DNA from: Platanthera guangdongensis
Taxonomy: Eukaryota; Streptophyta; Magnoliopsida; Asparagales; Orchidaceae
Assembly: GCA_039583875.1 (NCBI GenBank)
Contig: CM077150.1
Span: forward strand, 216,501-280,500
Length of the DNA: 64,000 bases
Direction of reading: 5' to 3'
Part shown: one piece after another, positions 1 to 12,149 of the stretch
How the letters are laid out: every line of letters begins with the position of its first letter
Numbering within the stretch: position 1 is the stretch's first letter
Notes under the pieces: generated by a model
What the model saw: the letters and a program-made list of their open reading frames with translations, nothing else
Database searches by the model: none
What the model was told of the DNA's origin: nothing
Position numbers and translations under genes: made by a program

Positions 1-719
1 ACGTCAAAACAAAAAATTTTTTAATCGCCACGAGTGTAAGAGACGCAACCCAAATAAAAGTGTGTGCTATTTCAGTGTTTTCCGAGACCGAGAAACAAGA
101 GGATGACGTCTCATGATAAGCGTGACGATAATGAAAATAAGAATGCAAATAAAGGGTAGGGGTTGGTGAGTTTCTTATTTCTTAAATTATGTTTATTCAA
201 ATATTTTTTTTCATATATCCTACTATACTTTTAAAGAATTACTGTCTGTGCATATGTGTTTAACTCAATGATATATCACTATAAAGTAAATGTGGATGGA
301 GGAAAACTTAATTGATACAAATTTCTGAGGGGAAGTTTTATTTCTAAAACACCTGTTTTTTATGAAAATTATCATAAGATAAGAATAATAAAACTCTGCA
401 TAAGTAAATGTTAAAGATTTGAATCCTATGATGTAGAGATTATCTACTAATGGATTCACCAGTAGGGGTGTGCATACACTTTTGCTCCATAGGGGTGGGG
501 CCCAATTTAAGTTTACATACCTTAATATTTCTTATTTTTTATAACTAAAATTAAGAGGCAGGTTAAGTGTCAGTATTGAGAGCAAATATTATGAGAATTA
601 TCGTTTATTGTGATGTATGCATATTGTTACCTTCATTACCTGTATGTATAACATTTCATGAAGTACTTTTCTCACATAGTCATATTTTTATGACTAACCA
701 TTCATGGATACATTTTTTG
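1..719. other. AT-rich intergenic DNA, no gene seen
   Basis: No reading frame here resembles a protein I know, and the short ORFs are AT-rich and uninformative. The stretch ends where retrotransposon-derived sequence becomes recognisable at about 720-780. Confidence 0.5.
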
Positions 720-839
720 GGCAACAGGAGCGTCTCTAAGTGCACCGCAAAGGATTTCCCCTGAAGAATTAGCGAAACTATGACTAAAGATTTTATAGGA
801 ATCGAAGAAACTCGGGAAAGACATAGAGTCACTTGTACT
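720..839 (+). repeat. fragment of retrotransposon internal region before an LTR
   Basis: Positions 782-839 match, with a few changes, the short segment that follows the primer-binding site at 3760-3818 (shared words GATTTTATAGGAAT and CTTGTACT). The fragment runs directly into the LTR that begins TGTAAC at 840. It is therefore the 3' end of an internal region that was almost wholly deleted. The upstream part (720-781) could not be matched to anything else in the window. Confidence 0.5.
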
Positions 840-3722
840 TGTAACAACCCGGTTTTAAGACTAATAATAACAATACTATTATAAAAACCTCTTTTCCCTT
901 CTTATTAACCTAACCCGAGCCGATCCACCCCCCCCCCCCCCGATAGAATCATTTCCTCCCAGCAGCTAGGTTTTCTCCCGATCCCGCTCTTCCCGCAAAC
1001 CACAAGCCGCTCTTCTCCGCCTCACGCAAGCCGCACGCTAGGCATCGGCTCTCCCGATCCCGCCTCCCGCCTGCTCCCGCGCCTCCCTGCTCACCGCGAG
1101 CTCCTCCTGTTTCCTTCTGTCGTAGCCGCCGACGACTCCTGCTATGGTCGGCTGCTTCAGCTCCTCTGCAAGGGCCGATCGTCTCCTTTCCTCCAAAGGC
1201 CTGCAACAGCCACCAACTTCTCCTCCCCAAGTCAAGGAAGGCCTTATTCCCTCCTCTCCAAGGGCAGACAGCCCCCTCCTCAGTGCAGCAGCCTCATCTC
1301 TTCCCTTCAAGAGGGTCGGCAAGGCCTCCTCTTCGTCGATCAGCGAAGGCAGCCGCCTCCCCTTCCTTCGGCAGCCCTCTTCCTCTCTGATTGGGTCGAT
1401 TTTGCAAGAAGAGCGCCTAGGGTTTTCTTCCCTCTCTTCTTTGGTCCCGGTTTTGATTCCTATTGGTAAGATTCCCCTCTTATTCATCTCTATTCAGATT
1501 TCCATGAGTCTTTTTGCATAGTTTGTGCTCCGATTTCATATATTTTTTGATCCATGATTTTTGCCCCTACCGTAGTCGTCTAACCCTTGTGTATGTGTGT
1601 TTTCCAGTGCCCCTCCTCGTTCCTACTGATGGAATTCCTCCAAAGCCCTCTCTGATTTAGGGTTTTCGCAACCTATTCGCCGCCAAGTCTCCGTATCCGC
1701 GTGGAATCTCTTCTCCCCTCACTTTTGAGGGAGGTAAATTTCTTAGTCCCTCTCTTATTTGAATCTTAATTTATTTTTCGTGCTAACGTTAGGGTTTTGA
1801 TAACTCATTGTCGTATATGGTGGTGCTTCAGCAGGTCTGATATCAAGTTTTTTGATTTCGCTTGTGTCGCAATTTGGTCTCCTCCGTCAGCTTCAGCTTC
1901 TTTGAGGCAAGTAGAGATCACTTCTCTCTTGCAGATATTGAACTTAATTGTTTTGTCTGATCTTATGTTTAGATGAATCAACCTTCGATAGCTTGTTTGT
2001 CAGTTAAATTTAGACATTGAATCATTTATTAGACGTGTTCCCAGTTTGAGGTTCACACGATAGAATTAGCACGAGTCGTGAATGTAAATAATGATATTTG
2101 AGTAATTGGGAGACGAGTTAGTGAATGATAGTCAATTGGATATTCAATTTGAGAATTTGCATTTTGTTTAATGAACAATTTGAGGACAGTAAGCTTGAGT
2201 ACGAGCATGAATAGATTTGAATGATCATTGTTAAGGCTCCTGGCTAAGGAATTATAGATGGTTGAGTTATGTCACGCTCGTACCGTTCACACATTTGAAT
2301 TGAAAAATCATACTTGTAACGAATTATGAATAACAAATATATGTTTTGTGCTTTTACATCATGCTCGGTAGTGAACGTATGTTTTTCTTGGAAGATAACT
2401 CTGCCCTAGAAATTGTTAACCTAGGCGAATTCTTGACATCTCCGATCCAATACACTCCAACTTACCTTTGTTTTTCACTCGAAAATTTTTCCGTTTTTTT
2501 ATGTCTGTTTGGTTTCTGATGTCTGTCTGGTCTTTGATGTCTGTCTGGTTTCTGATGTCTGTTGATTGTAAGACCCGAGTAAAACTTATTTTCTAATCTG
2601 ATCTTTGTTGTTGACGTGAATCTGCTTCACGATCTGAAGTTTCCTCTCATAATATTGTCATAAAATAATATGATAAATAATCTCGTATGAAACTCGAAAA
2701 CAAATCCGTGGTTGTAAGCAGATCCTTGAACTGTAGCGTCTAACTGTGCATTTGTCTGTTGTTATGGTCACGGCAAGCAGTATTACTTTTCCGATAAGAC
2801 TTGGACTCAGATCTGACGGTGAGTCATGTGCGTCCGCTATATCACCTACACACTTCATCGATCTCGACTTACAACATTTTATATAAATAATTTTAGGCTA
2901 TTCTCCGGAGTAGTGTAATAAACTAACTTGTTTTGTTTAGCTCTGTTATTTGCTTGTCTTGAATAGTTTTTGCTTTATGAGATACTGACACACTCATGCT
3001 TTTCTGTTTTTGTTACTGTTCTGTACTTTACTTTGCTCATTCTGTTTATTTCAATGTTCTGAGGCTTTTCCTTTTTGTTTTGGAATTGTCTTAGCGTTCG
3101 TGCAGCGCCGCCCGGTACTCGAGCCCGATCAGCATTAAGTTCCAGGTTCTATGCTTACATTTCTTGTACTGTCAAATATTTCTTTTATGTAACAATTACA
3201 ATCAGACATTTTCTCTGGAATCATGGACAACTGTTAGGGTATATAAATATTTATGTACTAAAATCTGAATATAATGCATGTGCACTCTCTGTTGCATCAT
3301 AATGACATGAAACTATAGTAGTAGTCTGAAAAACATGAATTTTACAAAATACATATGCATTTAAAACTTGAAAGATTCTGCATAAAAAAAATCAAACTGT
3401 TTTTCTCCAAATTAATTGTTTTAAGGCTACGTTTAGTGTTCTCTGCACCAGCCTTAGCAGATATGACTTTCTTTCTGCCCATGTCTGTGGCATCACGACT
3501 CGTCTCAAAGCGCACTCTGACTTTTGTCGAGACGGGTCGTGACAGTACTGATTATGATTGTGCATATTATAATGGATAAATACTCGTAGTCTCTATATCA
3601 ACTATTGTATATAAATAAATTAATGAATAAAATTTCTGATGTTCATGATTGTACTGTGGTTAATGCTGCGATATTTTTATTGAAATTACGTTCGATTCTC
3701 AAATCTTTTAAGGGTCTTCACA
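840..3722 (+). mobile_element. LTR of a degenerate LTR retrotransposon
   Basis: The segment starts TGTAAC at 840 and ends CTTCACA at 3722, and TGGTATCAGAG follows at 3726, so the right edge is a 5'-LTR/primer-binding-site junction. A TATA-like TATAAAA lies near 878, and a C-rich stretch follows it. The 2.9 kb length and TGTAAC start fit long-LTR chromoviral Gypsy elements, but no gag or pol of this family is present, so the lineage is inferred. The ORFs at 949-1530 on both strands are low-complexity and not treated as coding. The left end is set only by the TG start and the internal fragment that abuts it. Confidence 0.55.
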
Positions 3723-5979
3723 ATTTGGTATCAGAGAGAGGTTTTCAATAATTTGTGAATGTATGGCTAAAGATTTTATAGGAATTGAAGAAGCTCAGGA
3801 AAGACAGAGCCTCTTGTACTGATTATGATTGTGCATATTATAATGAATAAATACTCGTAGTCTCTGTATCAACTATTGTATATGAATAAATTAATGAATA
3901 AAATTTCTGGTGTTCATGATCTTTGTACTATAGTTTAATGTTGCGACTTTTTTTATTGAAATTACGTTCGATTCTCGAATCTTTTGGGAAGCCCGGAATA
4001 AGGGACTTCACACATACTCCCCCCCCCCACACACACCACCACACACAGAATTTGTCTATAAATATGACCTCATGGGTACTAGGGAAAGGGTATCTTGAAT
4101 GATCATTGTTAAGGCTCCTAGCTAGGGATTTATAGATGGTTGAGTTATGTCACGCTCGTACCGTTCACACATTTGAATTGAAAAATCATACTTGTAACGA
4201 ATTATGAATAACAAATATATGTTTGGTGCTTCTACATCATGCTCGCTAGTGAACGTATGTTTTTCTTGGAAGATAACTGTGCCCTAAAAATTGTTAACCT
4301 AGGCGAATTCTTGACATCTTCGATCCAATACACTTCAACTTACCTTTACTTTTCACTCGAAAAATTTTCCGGTTTTTGATGTCTGTTTGGTTTCTGATGT
4401 CTGTCTGGTTTCTTATGTCTGTCTGGTTTCTGATGTCTATTGATTGTAAGACCCGAGTAAAGCTTATTTTTTAATCTGATCTTTCTCGTTGACGTGAATC
4501 TGTTTCACGATCTGAAGTTTCCTCTCATAATATTGTCATAAAATAATATGATAAATAATCTCGTATGAAACTCGAAAACAAATCCGTGGTTGTAGCAGAT
4601 CCTTGAACTGTAACGTCTAACTGAGCATCTGTCTGTTGTTATGGTCACGGCAAACATGATTACTTTTCCGATAAGACTTGGACTCAGATCTGACAGTGAG
4701 CCATGTGCGTCCGCTATAGCACCTACACACTTCATCGATCTCGACTTACAACATTTTATATAAATAATTTTAGGCTATTCTCCGGAGTAGTCTAATAAAC
4801 TAACTTGTTTTGTTTAGCTATGTTATTTATTTGTCTTGAATAATTTTTGCTTCATGAGATAGTGACACACTCATGTTTTTCTGTTTCTGTTACTGTTCTG
4901 TACTTTACTTTGCTCATTCTGTTTATTTCAATGTTCTGAGACTTTTCCTTTCTGTTTTGGAATTGTCTTAGCGTTCGTGCAGCGGCGCCCGGTACTCGAG
5001 CCCGATCAGCATTAAGTTCCAGGTTCTATGTTTACATTTCTTATACTGTCAAATATTTTTTTTATGTAACAATTACAATCAGACATTTTCTCTGAAATCA
5101 TGGACAACTGTTAAGCTATATAAATATTTATGTACTAGAATCTGAATATAACGCATGTGCACTCTCTGTTGCATCATAATGACATGAAAACTATAGTAAT
5201 AGCCTGAAAAACATGAATTTTACAAAATACATATACATTTAAAACTTGAAAGATTTCGCATAAAAAAATCAAACTGTTTTTCTCCAAATTAATTGTTTTA
5301 AAGCTACTTTTAGTGTTCTCTGCACACGCCTTACCAGGCATGGCTTTCTTTCTGCCCATGCCTATGGCATCACGACTCGTCTCAAAGCGCACTCTGACTT
5401 CTGTCGAGACGGGTCGTGACAGTACTGATTATGATTGTGCATATTATAATGGATAAATACTCGTAGTCTCTATATCAACTATTGTATATAAATAAATTAA
5501 TGAATAAAATTTCTGATGTTCATGATTGTACTGTGGTTAATGCTGCGATATTTTTATTGAAATTACGTTCGATTCTCAAATCTTTTAAGGGTCTTCACAA
5601 TTTGGTATCAGAGAGAGGTTTTCAATAATTTGTGAATGTATGGCTAAAGATTTTATAGGAATTGAAGAAGCTCAGGAAAGACAGAGCCTCTTGTACTGAT
5701 TATGATTGTGCATATTATAATGGATAAATACTCGTAGTCTCTGTATCAACTATTGTATATGAATAAATTAATGAATAAAATTTCTGGTGTTCATGATCTT
5801 TGTACTATAGTTTAATGTTGTGATTTTTTTATTGAAATTACGTTCGATTCTCGAATCTTTTGGGAAGCCCGGAATAAGGGTCTTCACACATACTCCCCCC
5901 CCCCCACACACACACACCACCACACACAGAATTTGTCTATAAATATGACCTCATGGGTACTAGGGAAAGGGTATCTTGA
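2217..5979 (+). repeat. about 1.88 kb direct tandem duplication of LTR-derived DNA
   Basis: Positions 2217-4098 and 4095-5979 align over their whole length at a constant offset of 1,878 bp, drifting by small indels. The unit runs from the middle of the LTR through the LTR end, the mini-internal region, a second partial LTR end (about 3819-4014), and a spacer with a poly-C/CA tract. The shared junction word is TATCTTGA (4091-4098 and 5972-5979). The copies differ by scattered substitutions, so the duplication is not very recent. Confidence 0.85.
3723..3818 (+). other. primer-binding site plus about 96-bp mini-internal region
   Basis: TGGTATCAGAG at 3726 matches the initiator-tRNA-Met primer-binding consensus of plant LTR elements. 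It is followed by about 80 bp with an ATG-led short frame, then directly by LTR-internal sequence (3819 matches LTR position 3546 onward). The normal gag-pol interior of several kb is missing. The same block recurs inside the duplicated copy at about 5601-5696. Confidence 0.5.
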
Positions 5980-6420
5980 AATCTTGACCCCCCCCCCCCC
6001 CGCCCCCACAAGTCTACTACTCTCCAAGTGATGATTTCCTAATACTTCGCTCTGTCTTTTGGTTGCGGAGGGAAAGTTTTTCTTAACTTCCAGGTACGTG
6101 ATGAAACCTCTCCAATGTAGCACCTAGCGCGTGTTTATAGACATCTCCGTCAATGATGTAAACGATTTTCGTAGAAGAAATTCCTAGAAGAAAAACAAAT
6201 TTTCACAAGGTTTAAATAAAATTTAAATAATATTTCATAAGGCTTGTACAGTGAGACATGATATTTCAATCCCACAAAAAAAGTAGTAGCTGATATGAGT
6301 GCATATTGGACGACTAAAATTAAAAGTATGGTATAATATTGGATTTCTTTATAAATAGTAACGGATAACAACAATACTTTTTGAAAGGATTTACTTTTTA
6401 TTGTATTACAAATTCTTATT
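5980..6420. other. intergenic, with poly-C tract and AT-rich flank of a Copia insertion
   Basis: A C-rich tract occupies about 5986-6006, followed by AT-rich DNA. No gene is seen. The last five bases (6416-6420, TTATT) are one copy of the target-site duplication of the next element. Positions 6208-6290 resemble 11826-11897 on the far side of that element. Confidence 0.6.
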
Positions 6421-6592
6421 TATTAGAAAAGCCCATGTAAAAGGCCCATTTGATGGCCCATTTTTCCTCCTCCTTCTTTAGTCCCACATCATGTATAAGA
6501 TTTATTCTTCTCTCTTCTCTCCTATATATTTGTATTCTCTCCTTGTATTTACACACTTGAATAATACATACAAGCTTTGGGCACTTTCAACA
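6421..6592 (+). repeat. 5' LTR of Copia 1
   Basis: The 172-bp direct repeat is homologous to 11631-11814. It contains a TATA-like CCTATATATT near 6521 and an AATAATA-type AT-rich stretch near 6560. It ends in CAACA immediately before the primer-binding site. Confidence 0.93.
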
Positions 6593-6608
6593 TGGTATCA
6601 GAGCCAGG
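6593..6608 (+). other. primer-binding site of Copia 1
   Basis: TGGTATCAGAGCCAGG directly abuts the 5' LTR. The first 12 bases are the plant initiator-tRNA-Met complement used to prime minus-strand DNA synthesis. Confidence 0.9.
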
Positions 6609-6670
6609 TTCCTTCTAGCTGCGACCTGCCTTTTTTTTGTCTGTCCGGTCTCCTGCAGACTGCCTTCCTG

Positions 6671-6815
6671 CATCCGCCTCTCTGCGGACTGCCCTTCTGC
6701 ATCCGCCTCTCTGCGGACTGCCCTTCTGCATCCGCCTATCTGCGGACTGCCCTTCTGCATCCGCCTCTCTGCGGACTGCCCTTCTGCATCCGCTTCTCTG
6801 CGGACTGCCCCTCTG
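6671..6815 (+). repeat. five 29-bp tandem repeats in the Copia 1 leader
   Basis: Five head-to-tail 29-bp units (6671, 6700, 6729, 6758, 6787), differing by at most a few bases, lie in the untranslated leader before gag. The surrounding leader to about 7450 is also built of degenerate CTGCGGACTG and CGCGACCTC words. The open frames across it on both strands arise from the repeat and are not treated as genes. Confidence 0.9.
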
Positions 6816-7513
6816 CATCTGTCCGCTCGGCTACCCTGCGGACTGCCTTCTTGTCCGCTCTGGTCTCGTGCGGACTGCCCTTTTGCTTCCGCCTCTCTTC
6901 TCTCCCTCCGTGGTTCCACCCTCCTCAGACTTCTTATAGTCATCTTCTGCTCTGACTCGTGGGGCCCACCTCTCTCTATCCGCTCCGGACGATCCTTCCT
7001 GTCCGCTGCACTCTCTGTTTGTGTCCGCTCGAGCCTCTTTGCTCGCGGACTGCTCCCTCTAGCTCGCTCTATTTCTGTCCGCTCGAGCCTCTGTGCTCGC
7101 GGACTCTCTATCCGCAGTCTCTTGCGGACTGCTCCTGTCCGTTGCGGGCTCTCCTTGTATCCACTGTGCGCTCTTCTCTTGCTGCGTGGCTTCTTTCTTG
7201 CGATCTGCTCCACATTGCTGCGACCTCTGTCGCGGCCTGCCCCCAGTTCGCCGCGACCTCCTCCAAGCTCTGCTCCAAACCGCTGCGACCTCTGTCGCGG
7301 ACTGCTCCAGCTCTGCTCTCAACAGCTGCGATCTGCTCCACTGATCTGCGACCTCTTCCAACTCGCCGCGACCTCCTTTCGCGGACTGCTCCTGTTCGCC
7401 GCGGCCTCACTCAGTTCGCCGCGACCTCCAGTCCGCCGCGACCTTCCTTCTCCCACTGCTTGCCGCGCGGTTTGTTCTCTCCGAGCCCTGCTGTCTGCTC
7501 CTCCTCAGTCGCC

Positions 7514-10500
7514 ATGTCCTCCAGCGACTCCACTACCGCTCAACCCCCGGCCGACCACGTGGCTCCTCTCGAACTCCGTGATGAGCTTCGGATTACTACT
7601 ATTTCCCTCTCTGGCAAGTCCAACTTCATTTCCTGGGTCCACTCCGTCCGCCGGGTCTTACAGGCCAAGGGTCTTGCCCGTCACCTTACCTAGGGCTCAC
7701 CAACTCCTCCTACTGATGATTGGCTCCGCAATGACGGTCGCGTCCAGACCTGGATCCTGAACTCGGTGGAGGGTGAGTCGTACCAGATGATCATGTATCA
7801 TGAGACCGCCAAAGCCATGTGGGATGAACTTCATTCGTTGTACTCCGGGAAGGACAGCCTTCAGCACCTTTTTGACATCATCACTGATCTTCAAGCCTTG
7901 GATGTTGGCAAAGCTCTGAACATGACCTCCTTCGTGGCCCGTGCTAAAACTCTCACGGAAGCCTGGATTCAGCACCAGCCCGCGACTACTGATCTCGCTG
8001 CCCAACGCGCCCAGAAGGAGGCTGTTTGTATTGCTATGATTATGGCTCGCGTCCCGCCACACCTGCACAGTATTCGGGCCCAGGTTCTGGCTTCACCCAC
8101 TAACCCTTCCTTCTCTGATGTCTGCTCGATGTTACTTCGCGTACCACCTCCACCGGAGGCTCCTGCACCACCCTCGCCGGCCCTTCTTCAGCAGGCCCTT
8201 CCTCCTTTACTTCCACAACCCTCTTTTACTCGGGGTGGCCGTACGGGCTCCCGTGGGCGGGGCCGTGGTGGCCGCGGACGGCCCAAGTGCACCTACTGCG
8301 GCCTGGATGGCCATACTGAAGCAGTCTGTCACAAGAAACATGGCTACCCTCCTCGCCCGCCTACTGCTGCTGTTACCGATAGCTCTCCTCCGACTGGTAC
8401 GGATCTTGAGGCTCTTCGCCTTCAGCTGCAACAACTCCAGGGGCTCCTCAACCCACCCTCTGCTTCCATTGCCTCCACCTCCCATGCAGGTATTGTCTCC
8501 ACCTCCACTGCAGGTACTGCCTGTCTTTCCTCCAGCTCTCGCTGGATCCTGGACTCGGGAGCCACCCACCACATCACTTCCTTGCGGCCGCCCCAGTTCT
8601 CTGCTGCTGCTCATCCCCCGTCTATTACTGTGGCCAATGGTGCGCTTGTCCCGGTCTCCGGCTGCGCGGATCTCTTCCTCCCTCCCTCTCTCTCTCTTCG
8701 TTCCGTTCTTTATGTGTCAGCCTCACCTTTTAATTTACTCTCTGTTGGTCGTCTTACTACTGATATGAATTGCTTTATCACCTTCACCTCTTCTGGTTTT
8801 TTGATACAGGATCGGCAGACGCGGATTACCATTGGTAGGGGTCGGCTGCAGAACGGGCTCTACCTCCTCGATGTCTCTCCCACCTCCCTTTCCTCTGTTT
8901 CCTCGTCTGATTGGCATTGTCGGCTTGGGCATGCCCCTCTACCTATCCTCCAGAAGGCGCTTCCAGACCTTTCTCTTCCTGCTTTTAAATGTGATTCTTG
9001 TATTATTGGCAAACAGTCTCGCTCTTCTTATCCCGCTCATTGTACTTGGAGCTCTGCTCCGTTTGATTTAATACATTCTGATATTTGGGGACCATATAAA
9101 GTTTCTAGCATTTCTGGTTATCGTTATTTTCTAACATTTATTGATGATTACTCTCGCACTACTTGGTTGTATCTCCTACATGATCGCTCTGAGCTTCCTC
9201 GTGTCTTTCAGGCGTTTGTGTTAGAGACTCGTACGCAATTCTCTACCACCATTAAAACTTTCCGCTCTGATAATGCCCGGGAATACACTAGCCACGAGTT
9301 TGCCACTCTCTGCGCAAACTTCGGTATTGTTCACCAGACCTCTTGTCCCTACACCCCTCAACAAAACGGGGTCGCCGAACGAAAGAACCGCCACTTGCTC
9401 GATGTTGCTCGCTCCCTCATGCTTCACATGCACGTTCCCAAAGTCTTCTGGAACTTTGCGATGTCCACTACATGTTTTCTTATCAACCGTCTCCCCTCTC
9501 CAGTTCTCCAGAACGCTACCCACTTCAGCCTTCTTTTTCCCTCCACACCTGCCTTCCCCCTCACCCCCCGGGTTTTTAGATGTACTTGCTTTATCCATCA
9601 CCTGGGCCCTACTCTTTACAAACTGGATCCCCGTGCGGCCAAACAAATTTTCGTCGGCTACTCCCGCACCCAAAAGGGCTATGTTTGCTACTCTCCGCTC
9701 ACCCGGAAGATCTCTGTATCGGCTGATGTTACTTTCCGGGAGGATCAACCCTTCTCCCCCCCCCCCTTTGTCACCACTTCTACCACCACCTCCTACAACA
9801 CCCTCCCTCCCACGGCCGGTGATCCCCGTCCAGTCCCCCCCCACCATCCCTCCGCCTCCTCCCACCCTTGACCCTCCTCAACCCCCCGTCATTCGGGTCT
9901 ATACTCGTCGCCCTCTTCCTCTCGTTGCTCCTCTGCAGTCGGCTTCGACCTCGGCTTCTCCGTGTTCTGCTGCTCCGGTGTCGGCCTCTACCGCTCATCC
10001 AATGGCGGACTATGTTTCTCTCCATCGCCTCTCTCCACCTCTTCAGACCTTGGCTACTTCGCTCTCCTCGGTCTCTATTCCTACTTCTGTCCAGGACGCT
10101 CTTCAACATCCTGGGTGGCGTGCGGCCATGGAAGACGAGATGGCTGCTCTTTGGGCCAACCAGACTTGGACCTTGGTGCCCCTTCCTCCCGGCCAGAAAC
10201 ATGTTGGGTGCAAATGGGTCTTCGTCATTAAACATGCTCCTGATGGGACCATTGATCGCCTCAAAGCTCGTTTGGTTGCTCGTGGTTTCACCCAGCAACA
10301 GGGGCTGGACTATGACGAGACTTTCTCTCCGGTCGCTAAGCTCAACACGGTCCGCATTCTCATTTATGTGGCTGTCCATCGCCAATGGCCCTTATTTCAA
10401 CTCGACGTCAAGAACGCTTTCCTGAATGGCGACCTTCAGGAAACGGTTTACATGCAACAACCTCCCGGGTTTGAGACCACGGGGGAGTCACGGGTTTGTC

Positions 10501-11650
10501 ATCTTCTCAAATCTCTATATGGTCTCAAACAATCCCCTCGGGCATGGTTCGACAAGTTCAGCAAAGCTCTCCGGGAAATTGGCTTCACTCGCAGCTCGGC
10601 TGACTTCTCATTGTTTACTCGCCATCAGGTCACTGGTACGGTTCTCCTATTGGTATATGTCGACGACATCATTATTACTGGCAGTGACTTGGACGGCATA
10701 CAGGCCGTTAAGCTACATCTGAGCTCCGTCTTCCAAACTAAAGATCTGGGACATCTTCGGTACTTCCTCGGTCTGGAAGTGGCCAGACGGTCAGATGGGT
10801 TGGTTCTCTCTCAGCGCAAATATTGTCTGGATCTTCTTTATGATGCAGGTTACTCTGGCTGCAAACCTATTAACACTCCCATGGATGCAAATCACAAAAT
10901 ATGTGCTCAGGGCTCGGATTCTGATTCGCTTCTACCAAATCCAGAATATTACCGTCGTCTAGTTGGGAAGCTTATCTACCTAACAGTTACAAGACCTGAT
11001 ATATCTTTCGCTGTGGGACTTGTGAGTCGCTATATGCACTCTCCTCGAAGCTCTCATCTCCAGGCTGTGGAACGCATTCTCAGATATCTTAAGACAGCTC
11101 CTGGCCAAGGACTTGTATACAAACCTCATCTTCCATTCCTACACTAGTGGCATACTCTGATGCCGACTACGCTGGCTCCCTCGACGATCGACGATCTACT
11201 AGCGGGTTTTGCACCTATTTTGGAGGACATCTGATTACTTGGCGAAGCAAGAAACAAGCAGTGGTTGCTCGATCCTCAGCAGAAGCAGAATATCGGGCAA
11301 TGGCTGTTGTGGTCTCTGAACTCACATGGATTGAGAGTCTCCTTACCGACCTTGGAGTTAAACTACCTTCACCAGCTCTCCTCCTATGTGACAGTCAAGC
11401 TGCCATACATATTGCTAAAAACCCGGTCTTCCATGAAAGAACGAAACATATTGAGGTAGATTGTCATTTCATCCGAGAGAAAGTCCACATGAAGAAGATC
11501 GAGCTCAAGCATGTTCCGGGTACTGAACAGGTTGCTGACATCCTCACCAAAGCTCTACCTAGTACCCTCTTCTATCAGTGCCTATCCAAGCTTGGCGCAT
11601 ACGACTTGTACGCTCCAGCTTGCGGGGGAGTATTAGAAAAGTCCATGTAA
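7514..11650 (+). pseudogene. Copia 1 gag-pol polyprotein, broken by one stop and two frameshifts
   Basis: The likely start is the ATG at 7514. Gag runs to a zinc knuckle of form CX2CX4HX4C at about 8289-8330. The aspartic protease motif DSGATHH is near 8553. The integrase zinc-binding region (WHCRLGH) is at about 8911, with catalytic region motifs near 9066, 9262 and 9367. Reverse transcriptase carries YVDD near 10655, and RNase H begins with a DADYAG motif near 11155. Lesions: an in-frame TAG at 7691-7693; a shift of frame between about 9757 and 9865, in C-rich DNA; and a shift near 11125-11145 before RNase H. The frame ends just inside the 3' LTR at 11650, as is common in Copia. The domains are otherwise full length. 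The product would form virus-like particles and copy the element RNA into DNA. Confidence 0.93.
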
Positions 11651-11814
11651 AAGGCCCATTTGATGGCCCATTTGATGGCCCATTTTTCCTCATCCTTCTT
11701 TAGTCCCACATCATGTATAGGATTTATTCTTCTCTCTTCTCTCCTATATATTTGTATTCTCTCCTTGTATTTACACACTTGAATAATACATACAAGCTTT
11801 GGGCACTTTCAACA
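11631..11814 (+). repeat. 3' LTR of Copia 1
   Basis: The 184-bp copy matches the 5' LTR apart from three substitutions and a 12-bp tandem duplication (TTTGATGGCCCA). It is preceded by a G-rich polypurine tract (GCGGGGGAG, 11622-11630) and followed by TTATT. Confidence 0.93.
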
Positions 11815-12149
11815 TTATTTATTTTAACTTAAATAAAATTTCGTAAGACTTGTACAATGAGACATGATATTTCAAAGCCACACAAAAGTAGTAGCTGTTT
11901 TTCTCTTTTCTAATGAATGTTAGACATAGAACGAGTTTTCCTCTTAAAAAGTACACAAAAAGTGCAGAATTGAGTAAGAAGTGCAGCGCTAATTTTCTCT
12001 AAGAACTGGTTAAAATTATTTTGGTCCATAATTTAGACACCATAGATATAGTTAAAAGAAGTGGATTAGCAAGTAAACTTGAAAAAAAAGTGCATACCGT
12101 GTGATAAGCACTGAAGTGTTCAACTGCTTTTAGAGTTTGTATCCAGTTA
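11815..12149. other. intergenic, 3' flank of the PPR gene
   Basis: This is AT-rich single-copy-looking DNA, apart from 11826-11897, which resembles 6208-6290. It would contain the 3' untranslated region of the minus-strand PPR gene. No other gene is seen. Confidence 0.6.

Larger units (their letters stand above)
6421..11814 (+). mobile_element. Copia LTR retrotransposon 1, nearly complete
   Basis: The element is 5,394 bp, with LTRs of 172 bp (left) and 184 bp (right), a tRNA-Met-type primer-binding site, a repeat-rich leader, gag-pol in Copia order (Gag, protease, integrase, reverse transcriptase, RNase H) and TTATT duplications on both sides (6416-6420, 11815-11819). The LTRs start TATTAG rather than the usual TGTTAG and end CAACA. 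I see three substitutions and one 12-bp indel between them, so the insertion is young. The coding frame has one stop and two frameshifts, so this copy is unlikely to be autonomous. Confidence 0.95.

Noticed and set aside
1038..1521. ORFs of 149 and 125 codons on opposite strands
   Set aside because: Ser/Pro/Arg-rich low-complexity frames in an LTR leader; no domain.
6587..7213. 208-codon minus-strand ORF in the Copia 1 leader
   Set aside because: It follows the 29-bp repeat and shows repetitive Arg/Glu/Ala content without a domain.
9780..10425. 185-201 codon ORFs overlapping Copia 1 reverse transcriptase
   Set aside because: Shadow frames of the real gag-pol frame, which carries the conserved domains.
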